A stretch of 64,000 nucleotides of DNA, from the NCBI GenBank assembly GCA_016717205.1, contig JADKGC010000007.1:62001-126000 (forward strand), in the 5' to 3' direction. Below are positions 42,977-50,899 of this stretch, piece by piece. Under the pieces are notes generated by a model, which saw nothing but the letters and a program-made list of their open reading frames with translations, did no database searches and was not told where the DNA came from. A program made the position numbers and the translations under genes. Origin of the DNA: Candidatus Flexifilum breve. GTDB taxonomy: Bacteria > Chloroflexota > Anaerolineae > Aggregatilineales > Phototrophicaceae. Positions within the stretch are counted from its first letter, which is position 1, and the number at the start of each line of letters is the position of its first letter.

Positions 42977-43348
42977 ATGCCAAGATCGCGGACTGAGTTG
43001 ATGGTTGATCGGCTTCGAGACCTCCAGGCGACCACACCGGAAATCGAAGCTTCAGCGGTCGTCAGTGTTGATGGACTCGCGATGGCCTCGTCGCTCCCCG
43101 CTAACATTGAAGAAGATCGTGTTTCCGCGATGTCGGCGGCGATGCTCTCGCTCGGCGAACGAATTGCTTCGGAACTCGGGCGCGGTGAACTGGATCAGGT
43201 ATACATTCGTGGTGAAGACGGGCTCGTCATCCTGATGTCCGTCGGAGAAGAAGCGGTGTTGACGACTCTTGTGCGTGAAGGCGCGCGCCTCGGTTTAATC
43301 CTGCTTGATATGCGCCGTACCGCAGACGATCTCGAACGCCTCGTCTAG
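42977..43348 (+). CDS. Roadblock/LC7 domain protein
   Basis: 123 residues from the ATG at 42977 (MPRSRTELMVDRLRDL), with AGGAG 8-9 bases upstream; the longer frame to 42917 includes the promoter. The roadblock pattern is clear: EIEASAVVSVDGLAMASSLP, then ALGERIASELGRGEL and the strands VYIRGEDGLVILMSVG and EEAVLTTLVREGARLGLILLDMRR. Such proteins bind and regulate small GTPases (MglA-like). No GTPase is encoded in the window. It has its own promoter and terminator. Confidence 0.92.
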   Translation: MPRSRTELMVDRLRDLQATTPEIEASAVVSVDGLAMASSLPANIEEDRVSAMSAAMLSLGERIASELGRGELDQVYIRGEDGLVILMSVGEEAVLTTLVREGARLGLILLDMRRTADDLERLV

Positions 43349-43386
43349 CGAGGTCGTTTCACTTTTTACCCTCTCAGAAGACAGTC

Positions 43387-43419
43387 CGGCGGGGCAGCTA
43401 ATCACCCCGCCGCGTTTTT
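43387..43419 (+). terminator. Intrinsic terminator of the roadblock gene
   Basis: Perfect 8-bp stem CGGCGGGG (43387-43394) / CCCCGCCG (43405-43412), 10-base loop, followed by CGTTTTTG. Confidence 0.9.
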
Positions 43420-43506
43420 GTATTGTGGCTGTGTCTAGGCGGTGGTGCTGCTGCGCCCACCGTAATTTCTCTTGTATTCGCTGAGTATGATCTTTTCGGG
43501 GAGACG

Positions 43507-45174
43507 ATGAGCGCGAATCCCAAGTATATTTTTTGCACAGGCGGGGTGGTCAGTTCCGTAGGGAAGGGTGTCACCGCCGCCGCGATCGGTACCATTTTGA
43601 AGGCACGCGGCCTGAAAGTCGCTGTGCAAAAACTTGACCCGTATCTCAATGTCGATCCGGGGACGATGAGTCCGTTTCAGCATGGTGAAGTGTTCGTGAC
43701 CGCGGACGGCGCCGAAACCGACCTCGACCTCGGCCACTACGAACGGTTCATCGACGAAAACCTCAACCGCGGCTGCAATGTGACCACAGAACAGGTCTAC
43801 AGTTATGTTATTGAAAAAGAGCGGCGCGGTGACTACCTCGGCGGCACGATTCAGGTCGTCCCGCACATCACCAATGAGATCAAGCGTCGCATCGTGCTGG
43901 TCGGGCGCGAGAACAATGCGGATGTCGTCATCGTCGAAGTTGGCGGCACGGTCGGCGATATCGAAGGGCTCCCGTTCCTCGAAGCCATCCGCCAGATTCG
44001 CCAGAGCATGAATCGCGCTGACACGCTCTATGTGCATGTGACCTTCCTGCCGCACATCGGCGCGACCGACGAACTCAAGACTAAGCCCACGCAGCACAGC
44101 GTGGCGGAACTGCGCGGCATCGGCATCCAGCCGCACGTCATCATTGCCCGCACTGACCACGACGTGACCAAAGACGTCGTCAATAAGATTGCGCTGTTCT
44201 GTGACGTGGACGAACGCGCGGTGATTCCTCTCAAAACCGTCGATTTGCTCTACGATGTGCCGCTCATCCTCGAAGACCTCGGCCTGGGCGACTTCATCAT
44301 GGATCACTTTGGCCTCAAGACGCCCGCTCCTCAGCTCGAAGACTGGCGGACGATGGTGCGCCGGATGCGTGAGGTCAAGGATGTGGTACGCGTTGGTATC
44401 GTTGGCAAGTATGTCGAACTGCACGACGCCTATATGAGCGTCAAAGAGGCGCTGTTCCACGCTGCCAGTAAATGCGATCACAAGCTGGAAATCGTGTGGA
44501 TACCCTCTGGTGACCTCGAAAAAGACAAGGGCTGGGATCTCGTGCGCAGCGTCGATGCGATTGTCGTGCCCGGCGGGTTCGGCTATCGCGGCGTCGAAGG
44601 TAAAGTTCTGGCGGCGCGCTTTGCACGGGAGAACAAAATTCCGTATCTCGGCTTGTGCCTAGGCATGCAGACCATGTGCATTGAATTCGCGCGCAACGTC
44701 CTCAACGTCGAGGATGCGACCAGCTCTGAATTCGAAGGCAGTGGCGATACACATGTTATTGATATGATGATCGAACAGCGCGGCATCACCGATCTTGGTG
44801 GTACAATGCGTCTCGGCATCTATCCGTGCCATCTGACGCCCGGATCAGCCGCCGCTGCCGCCTACAGCGCGGTCGGCGCGATTGATCAGCCTGTGCAGGA
44901 ACGTCACCGCCACCGGTTTGAGTTCAATAACAACTTCCGGCAGGCTTTTCAGGATAATGGCATGGTCTTCAGCGGCCTCAGCCCGGATGGGACGCTGGTC
45001 GAAATCGCGGAAATTGCCGATCACCCGTTCATGGTGGGCAGCCAGTTCCATCCAGAATTTCTCAGCCGCCCCAATCAGCCGCACCCGTTGTTCTTGCGGC
45101 TCATCCAGACGGCCATCCAGACGAGCCACACGCCTACTCATGAACGCGAACCAGAGAACGTTACCGGAAAGTGA
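43507..45174 (+). CDS. pyrG: CTP synthase
   Basis: Makes CTP from UTP with glutamine as nitrogen donor. 555 residues from the ATG at 43507 (MSANPKYIFCTGGVVSSVGK) with GGGGAG upstream; the longer frame starts before the ribosome-binding site. Synthase domain: GKGVTAAAIG, KLDPYLNVDPGTMSPFQHGE, VEVGGTVGDIEG. Glutaminase domain: PGGFGYRG, the catalytic cysteine in GLCLGMQTMC, and the His-Glu pair in SQFHPEF. It is followed 11 bases later by the adenosine-deaminase-like gene. Confidence 0.98.
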   Translation: MSANPKYIFCTGGVVSSVGKGVTAAAIGTILKARGLKVAVQKLDPYLNVDPGTMSPFQHGEVFVTADGAETDLDLGHYERFIDENLNRGCNVTTEQVYSYVIEKERRGDYLGGTIQVVPHITNEIKRRIVLVGRENNADVVIVEVGGTVGDIEGLPFLEAIRQIRQSMNRADTLYVHVTFLPHIGATDELKTKPTQHSVAELRGIGIQPHVIIARTDHDVTKDVVNKIALFCDVDERAVIPLKTVDLLYDVPLILEDLGLGDFIMDHFGLKTPAPQLEDWRTMVRRMREVKDVVRVGIVGKYVELHDAYMSVKEALFHAASKCDHKLEIVWIPSGDLEKDKGWDLVRSVDAIVVPGGFGYRGVEGKVLAARFARENKIPYLGLCLGMQTMCIEFARNVLNVEDATSSEFEGSGDTHVIDMMIEQRGITDLGGTMRLGIYPCHLTPGSAAAAAYSAVGAIDQPVQERHRHRFEFNNNFRQAFQDNGMVFSGLSPDGTLVEIAEIADHPFMVGSQFHPEFLSRPNQPHPLFLRLIQTAIQTSHTPTHEREPENVTGK

Positions 45175-45185
45175 GGTAGAAATTT

Positions 45186-46232
45186 ATGTCGGTCGCAAGT
45201 TACTTTCAGGCGATCCCCAAAGCCGAAGTCCTGATCCAGTTTGAAGGGGCGCTGCCGAAAGCCAGTCTCGTGGGGCTGGCGGATCGCAATGACATCGCCG
45301 AAACGCTTAAGCATTTCAACGACTGGATCAAGCTGCTTGACCAGCCTGATCCCAAGCGCATGCAGGACATTTTCAAGGTCACAAGCACGTGGTTTCTCCA
45401 CGGCGAAGACCTGACGCGTGCCGCCTATGACCTCGGCACTTGGCTGGCGAAGCAGAACGTGCGCTATGCCGAAATCATGGTTAATCCGACGTTCTACGTC
45501 GAGCTGCCGTCGCAGATCGAAACATTCTTCGCCGCCCTCAACGATGGCCGGGATCGCGCCAAGCGCGCCTGGGGCATCGACATCGCCTGGATTCTGTCCG
45601 CCCCTCGTGAAGACTCGCGCCGCGCTGACGACTATGCCCGCTGGGTGAGCACCGCCGTTGCCAAACGCGCTGGGGTGATCGCGCTCGCTTTGAGCGGTCG
45701 TGAAGACGTTGCTGCGCTGCCTTCGTTCGAGCGGGCGTTCCGCGCGGTCGAGAAGAAAGACATTCCGCGTGTTGTCCGGGCTGGTGAACTGGCGGGGGCG
45801 GAAGGTGTGCGTCAGGCAGTCGAACAACTGGTGCCCAACCGCGTCGTCGACGGGTGGGGCGTCGCCGACTCACCGGAAGCGCTCAACGATTTCCGCGATC
45901 AGGGGATCACGCTGGCTGTCAGCCCGACGCGCGCGCTCAAGCAGGGCTGGATCACGGCCTTGAGCGACTACCCGCTGCGCCGCCTGTACGACGAGAATGT
46001 TTCGCTCGTAGTCGGTTCGGATCTGCCGCTGATCTATAAGTCCACGCTTGCCGACGAACTGACCGCGCTCGTCGATCAGCTTGGCTTCACGGTTGAAGAA
46101 GCGGAAGACATCGCCCTCAACGGCGTACGTGCCAGCTTCCTGCCCGAAGATGCCAAGTCAGAGTTGCTGGCGCACGTCACTGATGAACTCGCCGCCCTCC
46201 GCGCCGAACACCTCGAACCCCAAGCCAAATAG
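45186..46232 (+). CDS. Adenosine-deaminase-fold protein lacking the zinc ligands
   Basis: 348 residues along the length of adenosine deaminase. The opening PKAEVLIQFEGALPKASLVGLA matches the family's P.xELHxHLDGAL..., but the two zinc histidines are L16 and Q18. The HAGE motif reads RAGE (R198, with the catalytic glutamate E201 kept), the RIGHG histidine is D222, and TDDP is SDLP (D279 kept, next residue L280). Three of four zinc ligands are gone, so deaminase chemistry is very unlikely. It follows pyrG by 11 bases. Possibly a nucleoside-binding regulator or binding protein (inference). Confidence 0.85.
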   Translation: MSVASYFQAIPKAEVLIQFEGALPKASLVGLADRNDIAETLKHFNDWIKLLDQPDPKRMQDIFKVTSTWFLHGEDLTRAAYDLGTWLAKQNVRYAEIMVNPTFYVELPSQIETFFAALNDGRDRAKRAWGIDIAWILSAPREDSRRADDYARWVSTAVAKRAGVIALALSGREDVAALPSFERAFRAVEKKDIPRVVRAGELAGAEGVRQAVEQLVPNRVVDGWGVADSPEALNDFRDQGITLAVSPTRALKQGWITALSDYPLRRLYDENVSLVVGSDLPLIYKSTLADELTALVDQLGFTVEEAEDIALNGVRASFLPEDAKSELLAHVTDELAALRAEHLEPQAK

Positions 46233-46242
46233 CTCAAAGCAA

Positions 46243-46293
46243 ACAGTCCACAGTAAAAACCTTCTTTACTGTGGACTGTAAACTGTCTACTGC
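46243..46293. repeat. Heptamer-phased inverted repeat, locus C
   Basis: Perfect 15-bp stem ACAGTCCACAGTAAA (46243-46257) / TTTACTGTGGACTGT (46265-46279). The right arm continues in 7-base phase as AACTGTCTACTGC. It lies between convergent genes, so it may act as a bidirectional terminator. Confidence 0.9.
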
Positions 46294-46302
46294 TTTTGCG
46301 CT

Positions 46303-48198
46303 TTACGCTTCGGTGAAGTCGCCTTCGACCACATCCTCCGGTCGACCATTCCGCTGCCCTTCGGGATTGTAGCTGCCGCCCGCGTTCGCGCTGTTATCCG
46401 CCGCGTACATCTGCTGGGACAGGGCGTAGGTCGCATTTTGCAGCGCGCTCGACGCCTGCTTGATCGCGTTCACGTCGTCGCGCTTGACCGCCTCGTTGAC
46501 CGTGGTGATCTGCGCTTCAATCGCGCTGCGATCCGCTGCTGGCACTTTGTCGCCGAGCGTCATGAGCGATTTCTCCGCCTGATACACCAATGCATCCGCT
46601 TCATTACGTGCCTGCACCAACTGATGCCGCTGTTCATCCGCCGCGCGGTTCTGATCCGCTTCGCGCACCAGCCGGTCAACCTCGTTCTTGTTCAGATTCG
46701 TCGACGCGGTCACGGTGATCTTCTGCGCCTTGCCGGTCGCCTTATCGGTCGCCGTCACGTTAAGGATGCCGTTCGCGTCGATGTCGAACGCCACTTCAAT
46801 CTGCGGCATGCCGCGTCCCGCCGGGGCAATCCCTTCCAACCGGAAGTGACCGAGCGTCATGTTATCCGCCGCCATCGGCCGTTCGCCCTGCAGCACGTGG
46901 ATATCCACCGCCGTCTGACCGTCTTCCGCCGTCGAAAAGATTTCGCTCTTGCGCACCGGGATCGTCGTGTTGCGTTCGATCAGCTTCGTCATGACGCTGC
47001 CCATCGTCTCCACGCCGAGGCTCAGCGGGGTCACGTCGAGCAGCAGCACATCCTTGACCTCGCCGCCGAGCACGCCCGCCTGAATGGCCGCGCCGACCGC
47101 GACCACTTCATCCGGGTTGACGCTCTTGTTCGGCGTCTTGCCGATCAACTGCTGCACGAGTTCCTGCACCATCGGCATGCGGATCGAACCGCCGACCAGC
47201 ACCACTTCGTCGATCTGGCTCTTGTTCATGCCCGCGTCGCTCAGCGCCTGGTTGACCGGGCCGCGCAGGCGTTCTACCAGCCCCGCGCTCAACTGCTCGA
47301 ACTTCGCGCGGGTGAGTGTCGCCGTCAGGTGCTTCGGGCCGGAGGCATCCGCCGTGATGAAGGGTAAGTTGATTTCCGTCTGCACCGTGTTCGACAGCTC
47401 GATCTTGGCCTTTTCCGCCGCTTCCTTGAGACGCTGAAGCGCCTGCCGGTCGCCGCGCAGGTTGACGCCCTGTTCGCGCTTGAAGTCGTCCGCCAGCCAG
47501 TCGACGATCATCTGATCCCAGTCATCGCCGCCGAGATGCGTATCGCCGCTCGTCGCCTTGACTTCGATCACGCCGTCGCCCACTTCGAGGATCGACACGT
47601 CGAACGTGCCACCGCCGAGGTCGAACACGAGGATCGTCTCGGTTTCCTTCTTATCCAGCCCGTAGGCGAGGCTCGCCGCCGTCGGCTCATTGATGATGCG
47701 CAGCACGTCCAGACCTGCAATCTTGCCCGCGTCTTTAGTCGCCTGGCGCTGCGCGTCATTGAAGTACGCCGGCACCGTGATCACCGCCTGCGTGACCGTC
47801 TCGCCGAGATACGCTTCCGCGTCTTTCTTCAGCTTGCCGAGGATCATCGCGCTGATTTCCTGCGGCGTGTACGTGCGGTCATTCGCCGGAATGCGAATCC
47901 GCGCATCGTTCGCTGACCCGCCCTCGACTTTGTAGGGCAGGTACTTCGTTTCGGCTCCCGCCTCGCTGATGTTCTTGCCCATCAGCCGCTTGACCGAGAA
48001 GACCGTATTTTCCGGATTCACGACCGCCTGCCGCTTGGCCGCCTGCCCGACGATCCGTTCCCCATTCTTCGTGAAGCCCACCACCGACGGCACCGTGCGG
48101 CTGCCTTCCGCGCTGGCGATCACGACCGGTTCGCCGTTTTCCAGCACCGCCACCACCGAGTTCGTCGTACCAAGGTCAATGCCTACAATTTTCGCCAT
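46303..48198 (-). CDS. dnaK: Chaperone DnaK (Hsp70)
   Basis: ATP-dependent Hsp70. 631 residues from the ATG at 48198 (MAKIVGIDLGTTNSVVAVLE), which has AGGGG at about 9 bases; a second ATG two codons upstream is too close to that site. ATPase motifs: IDLGTTNS, VPAYFNDAQRQATKDAG, DLGGGTFDVSI, VGGSIRMP. Substrate domain: LLDVTPLSLGVET. The C-terminal EEVD-like tail is replaced by EDVVEGDFTEA. No dnaJ, grpE or CIRCE element is next to it; a DnaJ-domain protein is encoded 2.7 kb away. Confidence 0.97.
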   Translation of the reverse strand: MAKIVGIDLGTTNSVVAVLENGEPVVIASAEGSRTVPSVVGFTKNGERIVGQAAKRQAVVNPENTVFSVKRLMGKNISEAGAETKYLPYKVEGGSANDARIRIPANDRTYTPQEISAMILGKLKKDAEAYLGETVTQAVITVPAYFNDAQRQATKDAGKIAGLDVLRIINEPTAASLAYGLDKKETETILVFDLGGGTFDVSILEVGDGVIEVKATSGDTHLGGDDWDQMIVDWLADDFKREQGVNLRGDRQALQRLKEAAEKAKIELSNTVQTEINLPFITADASGPKHLTATLTRAKFEQLSAGLVERLRGPVNQALSDAGMNKSQIDEVVLVGGSIRMPMVQELVQQLIGKTPNKSVNPDEVVAVGAAIQAGVLGGEVKDVLLLDVTPLSLGVETMGSVMTKLIERNTTIPVRKSEIFSTAEDGQTAVDIHVLQGERPMAADNMTLGHFRLEGIAPAGRGMPQIEVAFDIDANGILNVTATDKATGKAQKITVTASTNLNKNEVDRLVREADQNRAADEQRHQLVQARNEADALVYQAEKSLMTLGDKVPAADRSAIEAQITTVNEAVKRDDVNAIKQASSALQNATYALSQQMYAADNSANAGGSYNPEGQRNGRPEDVVEGDFTEA

Positions 48199-48222
48199 AT
48201 CCATTACACCCCTGATTCAGGA

Positions 48223-48290
48223 GTTAAAAGTTGAAAGTTAAGAGTGGAGAGCACTTGCTCCGTCCTTACTTTTAACTTTTCCCTTTTAGC
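48223..48290. repeat. Heptamer-phased inverted repeat, locus D
   Basis: Left units GTTAAAA-GTTGAAA-GTTAAGA-GTGGAGA (48223-48250). The right half (48263-48290) read on the other strand gives GCTAAAA-GGGAAAA-GTTAAAA-GTAAGGA. It lies in the leader region upstream of dnaK. Confidence 0.85.
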
Positions 48291-48405
48291 TCGTTCTTTT
48301 TACGTTACGAGCTTCATTATAGGTGGGGTGTATATGACGACTGTCAAAAAAACGTAGGAACGGTATAAGAGGTGAAACTCACGGTTGCCGATGAGTAGGG
48401 CGCGA

Positions 48406-49005
48406 TCAGCACGGCAAAAAGCTAACCCCTGTAAAGCCACTTGCTTCGATAAGTGCCTTCAGGTGGGCAGAAACAATGACTGGAAGCCGCCAATCCTGCA
48501 ATCGAAAAATGTGATAGTCCTGTGGGACATCTGACCGGATTTTGAGATCAATGATCGATTTGATCTCTCCACCTCGATCTGGTTCAAGATTCGCGTCAAA
48601 TCGGCTGATATGTCCTGAACGTTCGTAATCGATCCCTTGAATGATACGGATGACATTGAGAATTTCAAAACCAGTGATGTCTGTGTCGAGAAACGCTACC
48701 GGAATGCGTTGCACAGCGGTTGGATCTGTTTTGCACACAAGATCCGCAAACCGTCGGCTGACGACGGGTGTGAACGAAGCCGCTTTGAAGGCAAAGTCAT
48801 CTGGTTGTGTGAAAATTCGCGTGTTCTTCAGTACGACATAGGGGATCGACTCGAAATAGGTTCCTTGACCAAAGGCACCCACCGTGTAGTAGTGTCCGTC
48901 AGCATCGACCGCGTCGCCCGGAAACCATCCAATCGGTGGAGCGTCATCCTGTTCAGGAATATCCAGGTATAGCTCGAAGAAACGACTGCTTTCACCAGTG
49001 AACAT
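48406..49005 (-). CDS. Imm11-like (DUF1629) protein
   Basis: 199 residues. The C-terminal half follows the pattern of the Imm11/DUF1629 family of polymorphic-toxin immunity proteins: VQRIPVAFLDTDITGFEILN, IDYERSGHI, HIFRLQDWRLPVIVSAHLKA then IEASGFTGVSF. No membrane segment. There is no toxin gene nearby, so it would be an orphan immunity gene or a protein of another function. The base composition looks less GC-rich than its neighbours, and it is flanked by a heptamer array and a MITE-like element, which fits horizontal acquisition (inference). Confidence 0.6.
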   Translation of the reverse strand: MFTGESSRFFELYLDIPEQDDAPPIGWFPGDAVDADGHYYTVGAFGQGTYFESIPYVVLKNTRIFTQPDDFAFKAASFTPVVSRRFADLVCKTDPTAVQRIPVAFLDTDITGFEILNVIRIIQGIDYERSGHISRFDANLEPDRGGEIKSIIDLKIRSDVPQDYHIFRLQDWRLPVIVSAHLKALIEASGFTGVSFLPC

Positions 49006-49046
49006 TTAGCCTCTACATCCGGACAATGATCAGGGTGAGGTCAGAT

Positions 49047-49238
49047 CCCCCTCTCTCTTGGGTTCACGGCAGGACAGTTTTAATGTTTCGAGATCATCTT
49101 CCCTTAAACGATACGTTGTAGGGACGGCCTTCTGGCCGTCCGCTGACCACGGACGCGCAGAAGCGCGTCCCTACAATAGCTCAATTGTTAAAAGTGTCCT
49201 GTCCTCAACTCTCTTGGGAGAGGGGGTAGGGGAGAGGC
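49047..49238 (+). repeat. Family 1 palindromic repeat, copy 15, interrupted by a MITE
   Basis: The left half CCCCCTCTCTCTTGGG (49047-49062) and the right half TCTCTTGGGAGAGGGGGTAG (from 49210) join into a normal copy once the element at 49062-49209 and one target duplication are removed. Confidence 0.8.
49062..49209. mobile_element. MITE-like element, copy 1
   Basis: About 148 bp. Ends GTTCACGGCAGGACAGTTTT and (reverse strand) GTTGAGGACAGGACACTTTT match at 18 of 22 positions including the following AA. Flanked by TCTCTTGG(G) at 49054-49062 and 49210-49218, a target duplication of 8-10 bp. No coding capacity; the interior is a double family 2 palindrome (49115-49173). Confidence 0.8.
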
Positions 49239-49271
49239 CGATCTCTTCGGGAGGCTGACGCGGCTTCTTAC

Positions 49272-49299
49272 TCAGTCCTCAGTCCTCATCCCTCAGTCC
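49272..49299. repeat. Heptamer array, locus E (single arm)
   Basis: TCAGTCC-TCAGTCC-TCATCCC-TCAGTCC (49272-49299), same unit as locus A, directly against the stop codon of the OmpR-type regulator. No inverted partner nearby; the MITE may have displaced it. Confidence 0.8.
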
Positions 49300-50042
49300 T
49301 ATTTCTCCACTTGCCGCTTGAAATCGACAAACCGGTACCCGACGCCGCGTTCCGTGAGGATGTACTTCGGGTTGCTCGGGTCTTCTTCGATCTTCTCGCG
49401 CAGGTAATTGACGTACAGGCGCACGTAATGTGCCTCGTCGCGGTACTCGTAGCCCCATACCTTCGCCAGCAGTTGATCGTGCGGCACGGTCCAGCCCGCG
49501 TTCTCGATCAGGTGGTAGAGCAGGCGATACTCGGTTGGGCGCAGCTTGATCCGCTCGCCGTTGACGATCACCTCGCGGCGGTTGAAGTCCACGCTCAGCC
49601 GCTCGTCGATGCGCAGCACGGCCTGATCGGGCGAGCTGGACGGCATGTCGAAGCGGCGCATCACCGCTTTGATGCGGCTCGACAATTCGCGCGGGCCGAA
49701 CGGCTTGGGGATGTAATCATCCGCGCCGAGTTCTAACCCGTAGACCTTGTCGTTTTCTTCACCCTTCGCCGTGAGCATGATCACGGGGATGTTCGTGAAC
49801 TCGCGCAGCATTCGCAGCGTTTCAAACCCGTCGAGTTCGGGCATCATCACGTCGAGCAGCACAATATCGGGCAGCTTCGTCCGCACCGCTTCCAGCGCTT
49901 CAAGTCCGTTGTGCGCTTCCACCACCTGATGCCCCTCGAGCTCGAGGTTCATGCGGATGAAGTTGATCATGCGCGGTTCGTCATCCACTACGAGGATGCG
50001 TTTGCCGTCGCGTCCAGTCGCTTTAGGGACTTTACTCGTCAT
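49299..50042 (-). CDS. OmpR/PhoB-type response regulator
   Basis: 247 residues. Receiver domain with D20/D21 in LVVDDEP, phospho-acceptor D64 in VLLDVMMPELDG, Thr in LTAKGEE and the lysine in YIPKPF; a C-terminal winged helix (about 150-240) with LRPTEYRLLYHLIENAGW, WGYEYRDEAHYVRLYVNYLR and TERGVGYRF. Probable transcription factor. No cognate histidine kinase is adjacent; it lies at the end of the kinase/phosphatase cluster, 80 bases after the small 81-residue protein gene. Confidence 0.95.
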   Translation of the reverse strand: MTSKVPKATGRDGKRILVVDDEPRMINFIRMNLELEGHQVVEAHNGLEALEAVRTKLPDIVLLDVMMPELDGFETLRMLREFTNIPVIMLTAKGEENDKVYGLELGADDYIPKPFGPRELSSRIKAVMRRFDMPSSSPDQAVLRIDERLSVDFNRREVIVNGERIKLRPTEYRLLYHLIENAGWTVPHDQLLAKVWGYEYRDEAHYVRLYVNYLREKIEEDPSNPKYILTERGVGYRFVDFKRQVEK

Positions 50043-50070
50043 AACGTTCCTTCTTCCTACCCCGACTATA

Positions 50071-50103
50071 CTCCACGCCTTTAGGCGGGGGCAGGGGTGA
50101 GGC
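50071..50103 (+). repeat. Family 1-like palindrome, copy 16 (degenerate)
   Basis: CTCCACGCCTTTAGGCGGGG core with the tail GCAGGGGTGAGG, 20 bases from the stop at 50123. Confidence 0.6.
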
Positions 50104-50122
50104 TACACTCTTTAGCTCTCGG

Positions 50123-50368
50123 CTAATCATTGCGGAACGGCAGCGGGAAGGCATCGATATCATCTGCCGACGGCAGCACTTCGATGAAGGTGATCCGCCA
50201 CCACGGAATGATCAGAGTATTGACGCCATCTTCAAGGTTGTCTAGGTCTTTGTCGGCTTTATCGCGCACATTCTTACCCACGAACACGTTATCGGTCGGA
50301 CGGGGCAGTTCATCAACATCACACTTGATCGGATTTTCGTTCGTTACATGGACAAGAACGGTCTGCAT
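50123..50368 (-). CDS. Small protein of unknown function in the kinase/phosphatase cluster
   Basis: 81 residues with a convincing coding pattern: MQTVLVHVTNENPIKCDVDE, then PTDNVFVGKNVRDKADKD and IIPWWRITFIEVLPS. It has strand-like ends and an acidic middle, no membrane segment and one cysteine. No family recognised. It starts 21 bases after the FHA gene stop, so it is the last member of a five-gene minus-strand run. Confidence 0.65.
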   Translation of the reverse strand: MQTVLVHVTNENPIKCDVDELPRPTDNVFVGKNVRDKADKDLDNLEDGVNTLIIPWWRITFIEVLPSADDIDAFPLPFRND

Positions 50369-50389
50369 AGCGGCTTGTTCCTATATCAA

Positions 50390-50890
50390 CTACGTATTGA
50401 AAAAGATGCGAGCGACCAATTTGCCGAGGCGAATCTCATCACCATCCCGCAGGACGCGTGGTTGTTGGGCGACGAGCCGCTGACCATTGAGGTGCGTCCC
50501 ATTCGCGCTGCCTTTGTCGATAAGCAGCAGACCGTCTTCGGATCGGACAATGACGGCGTGGATACGGGACACCCCTTTTTCCACCGCATCATAGGGCATC
50601 AGATCAACATCCGGTCTGATGTTGTGCTCGGCATCAAGCCGTCCGATAGTGATCTGGTCAGCGGGCTTTAGCACCAGCGGCGTTGATGTGCCGACAATGC
50701 GCAGCAAAATGCTCGCGCCGGGCTTGAATTCGGCTGTCCCGTAGCTGGTGCGCCACTCGTAAGCTTCCTCATCGATCTTCTGGGTCGTCAACACCGTTGT
50801 GGGCTTATCCTCGGCGAGCGGTTGGCCGCAGTCTTCACAAAAGAAGAACCCTTCGCGGTTGGCATGTTTGCAGAACCGGCACTCCTTCAT
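50390..50890 (-). CDS. Zinc-ribbon and FHA domain protein
   Basis: 166 residues. An N-terminal zinc ribbon (C4, C7, C18, C21: CRFCKHANREGFFFCEDCG) is followed by a linker and an FHA domain (about 70-165) with ITIGRLD, VSRIHAVIV, LLLIDKGSANGTHLNG and VLRDGDEIRLG. FHA domains bind phosphothreonine, so this is a likely reader of the kinase two genes upstream in the same run. Start ATG at 50890, 9 bases from the DnaJ-VWA gene's stop. Confidence 0.93.
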   Translation of the reverse strand: MKECRFCKHANREGFFFCEDCGQPLAEDKPTTVLTTQKIDEEAYEWRTSYGTAEFKPGASILLRIVGTSTPLVLKPADQITIGRLDAEHNIRPDVDLMPYDAVEKGVSRIHAVIVRSEDGLLLIDKGSANGTHLNGQRLVAQQPRVLRDGDEIRLGKLVARIFFNT

Positions 50891-50899
50891 ACTGCCTGC

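Noticed and set aside
48199..48405. CIRCE operator upstream of dnaK
   Set aside because: No TTAGCACTC-N9-GAGTGCTAA-like sequence is visible; the inverted repeat present is a heptamer array.
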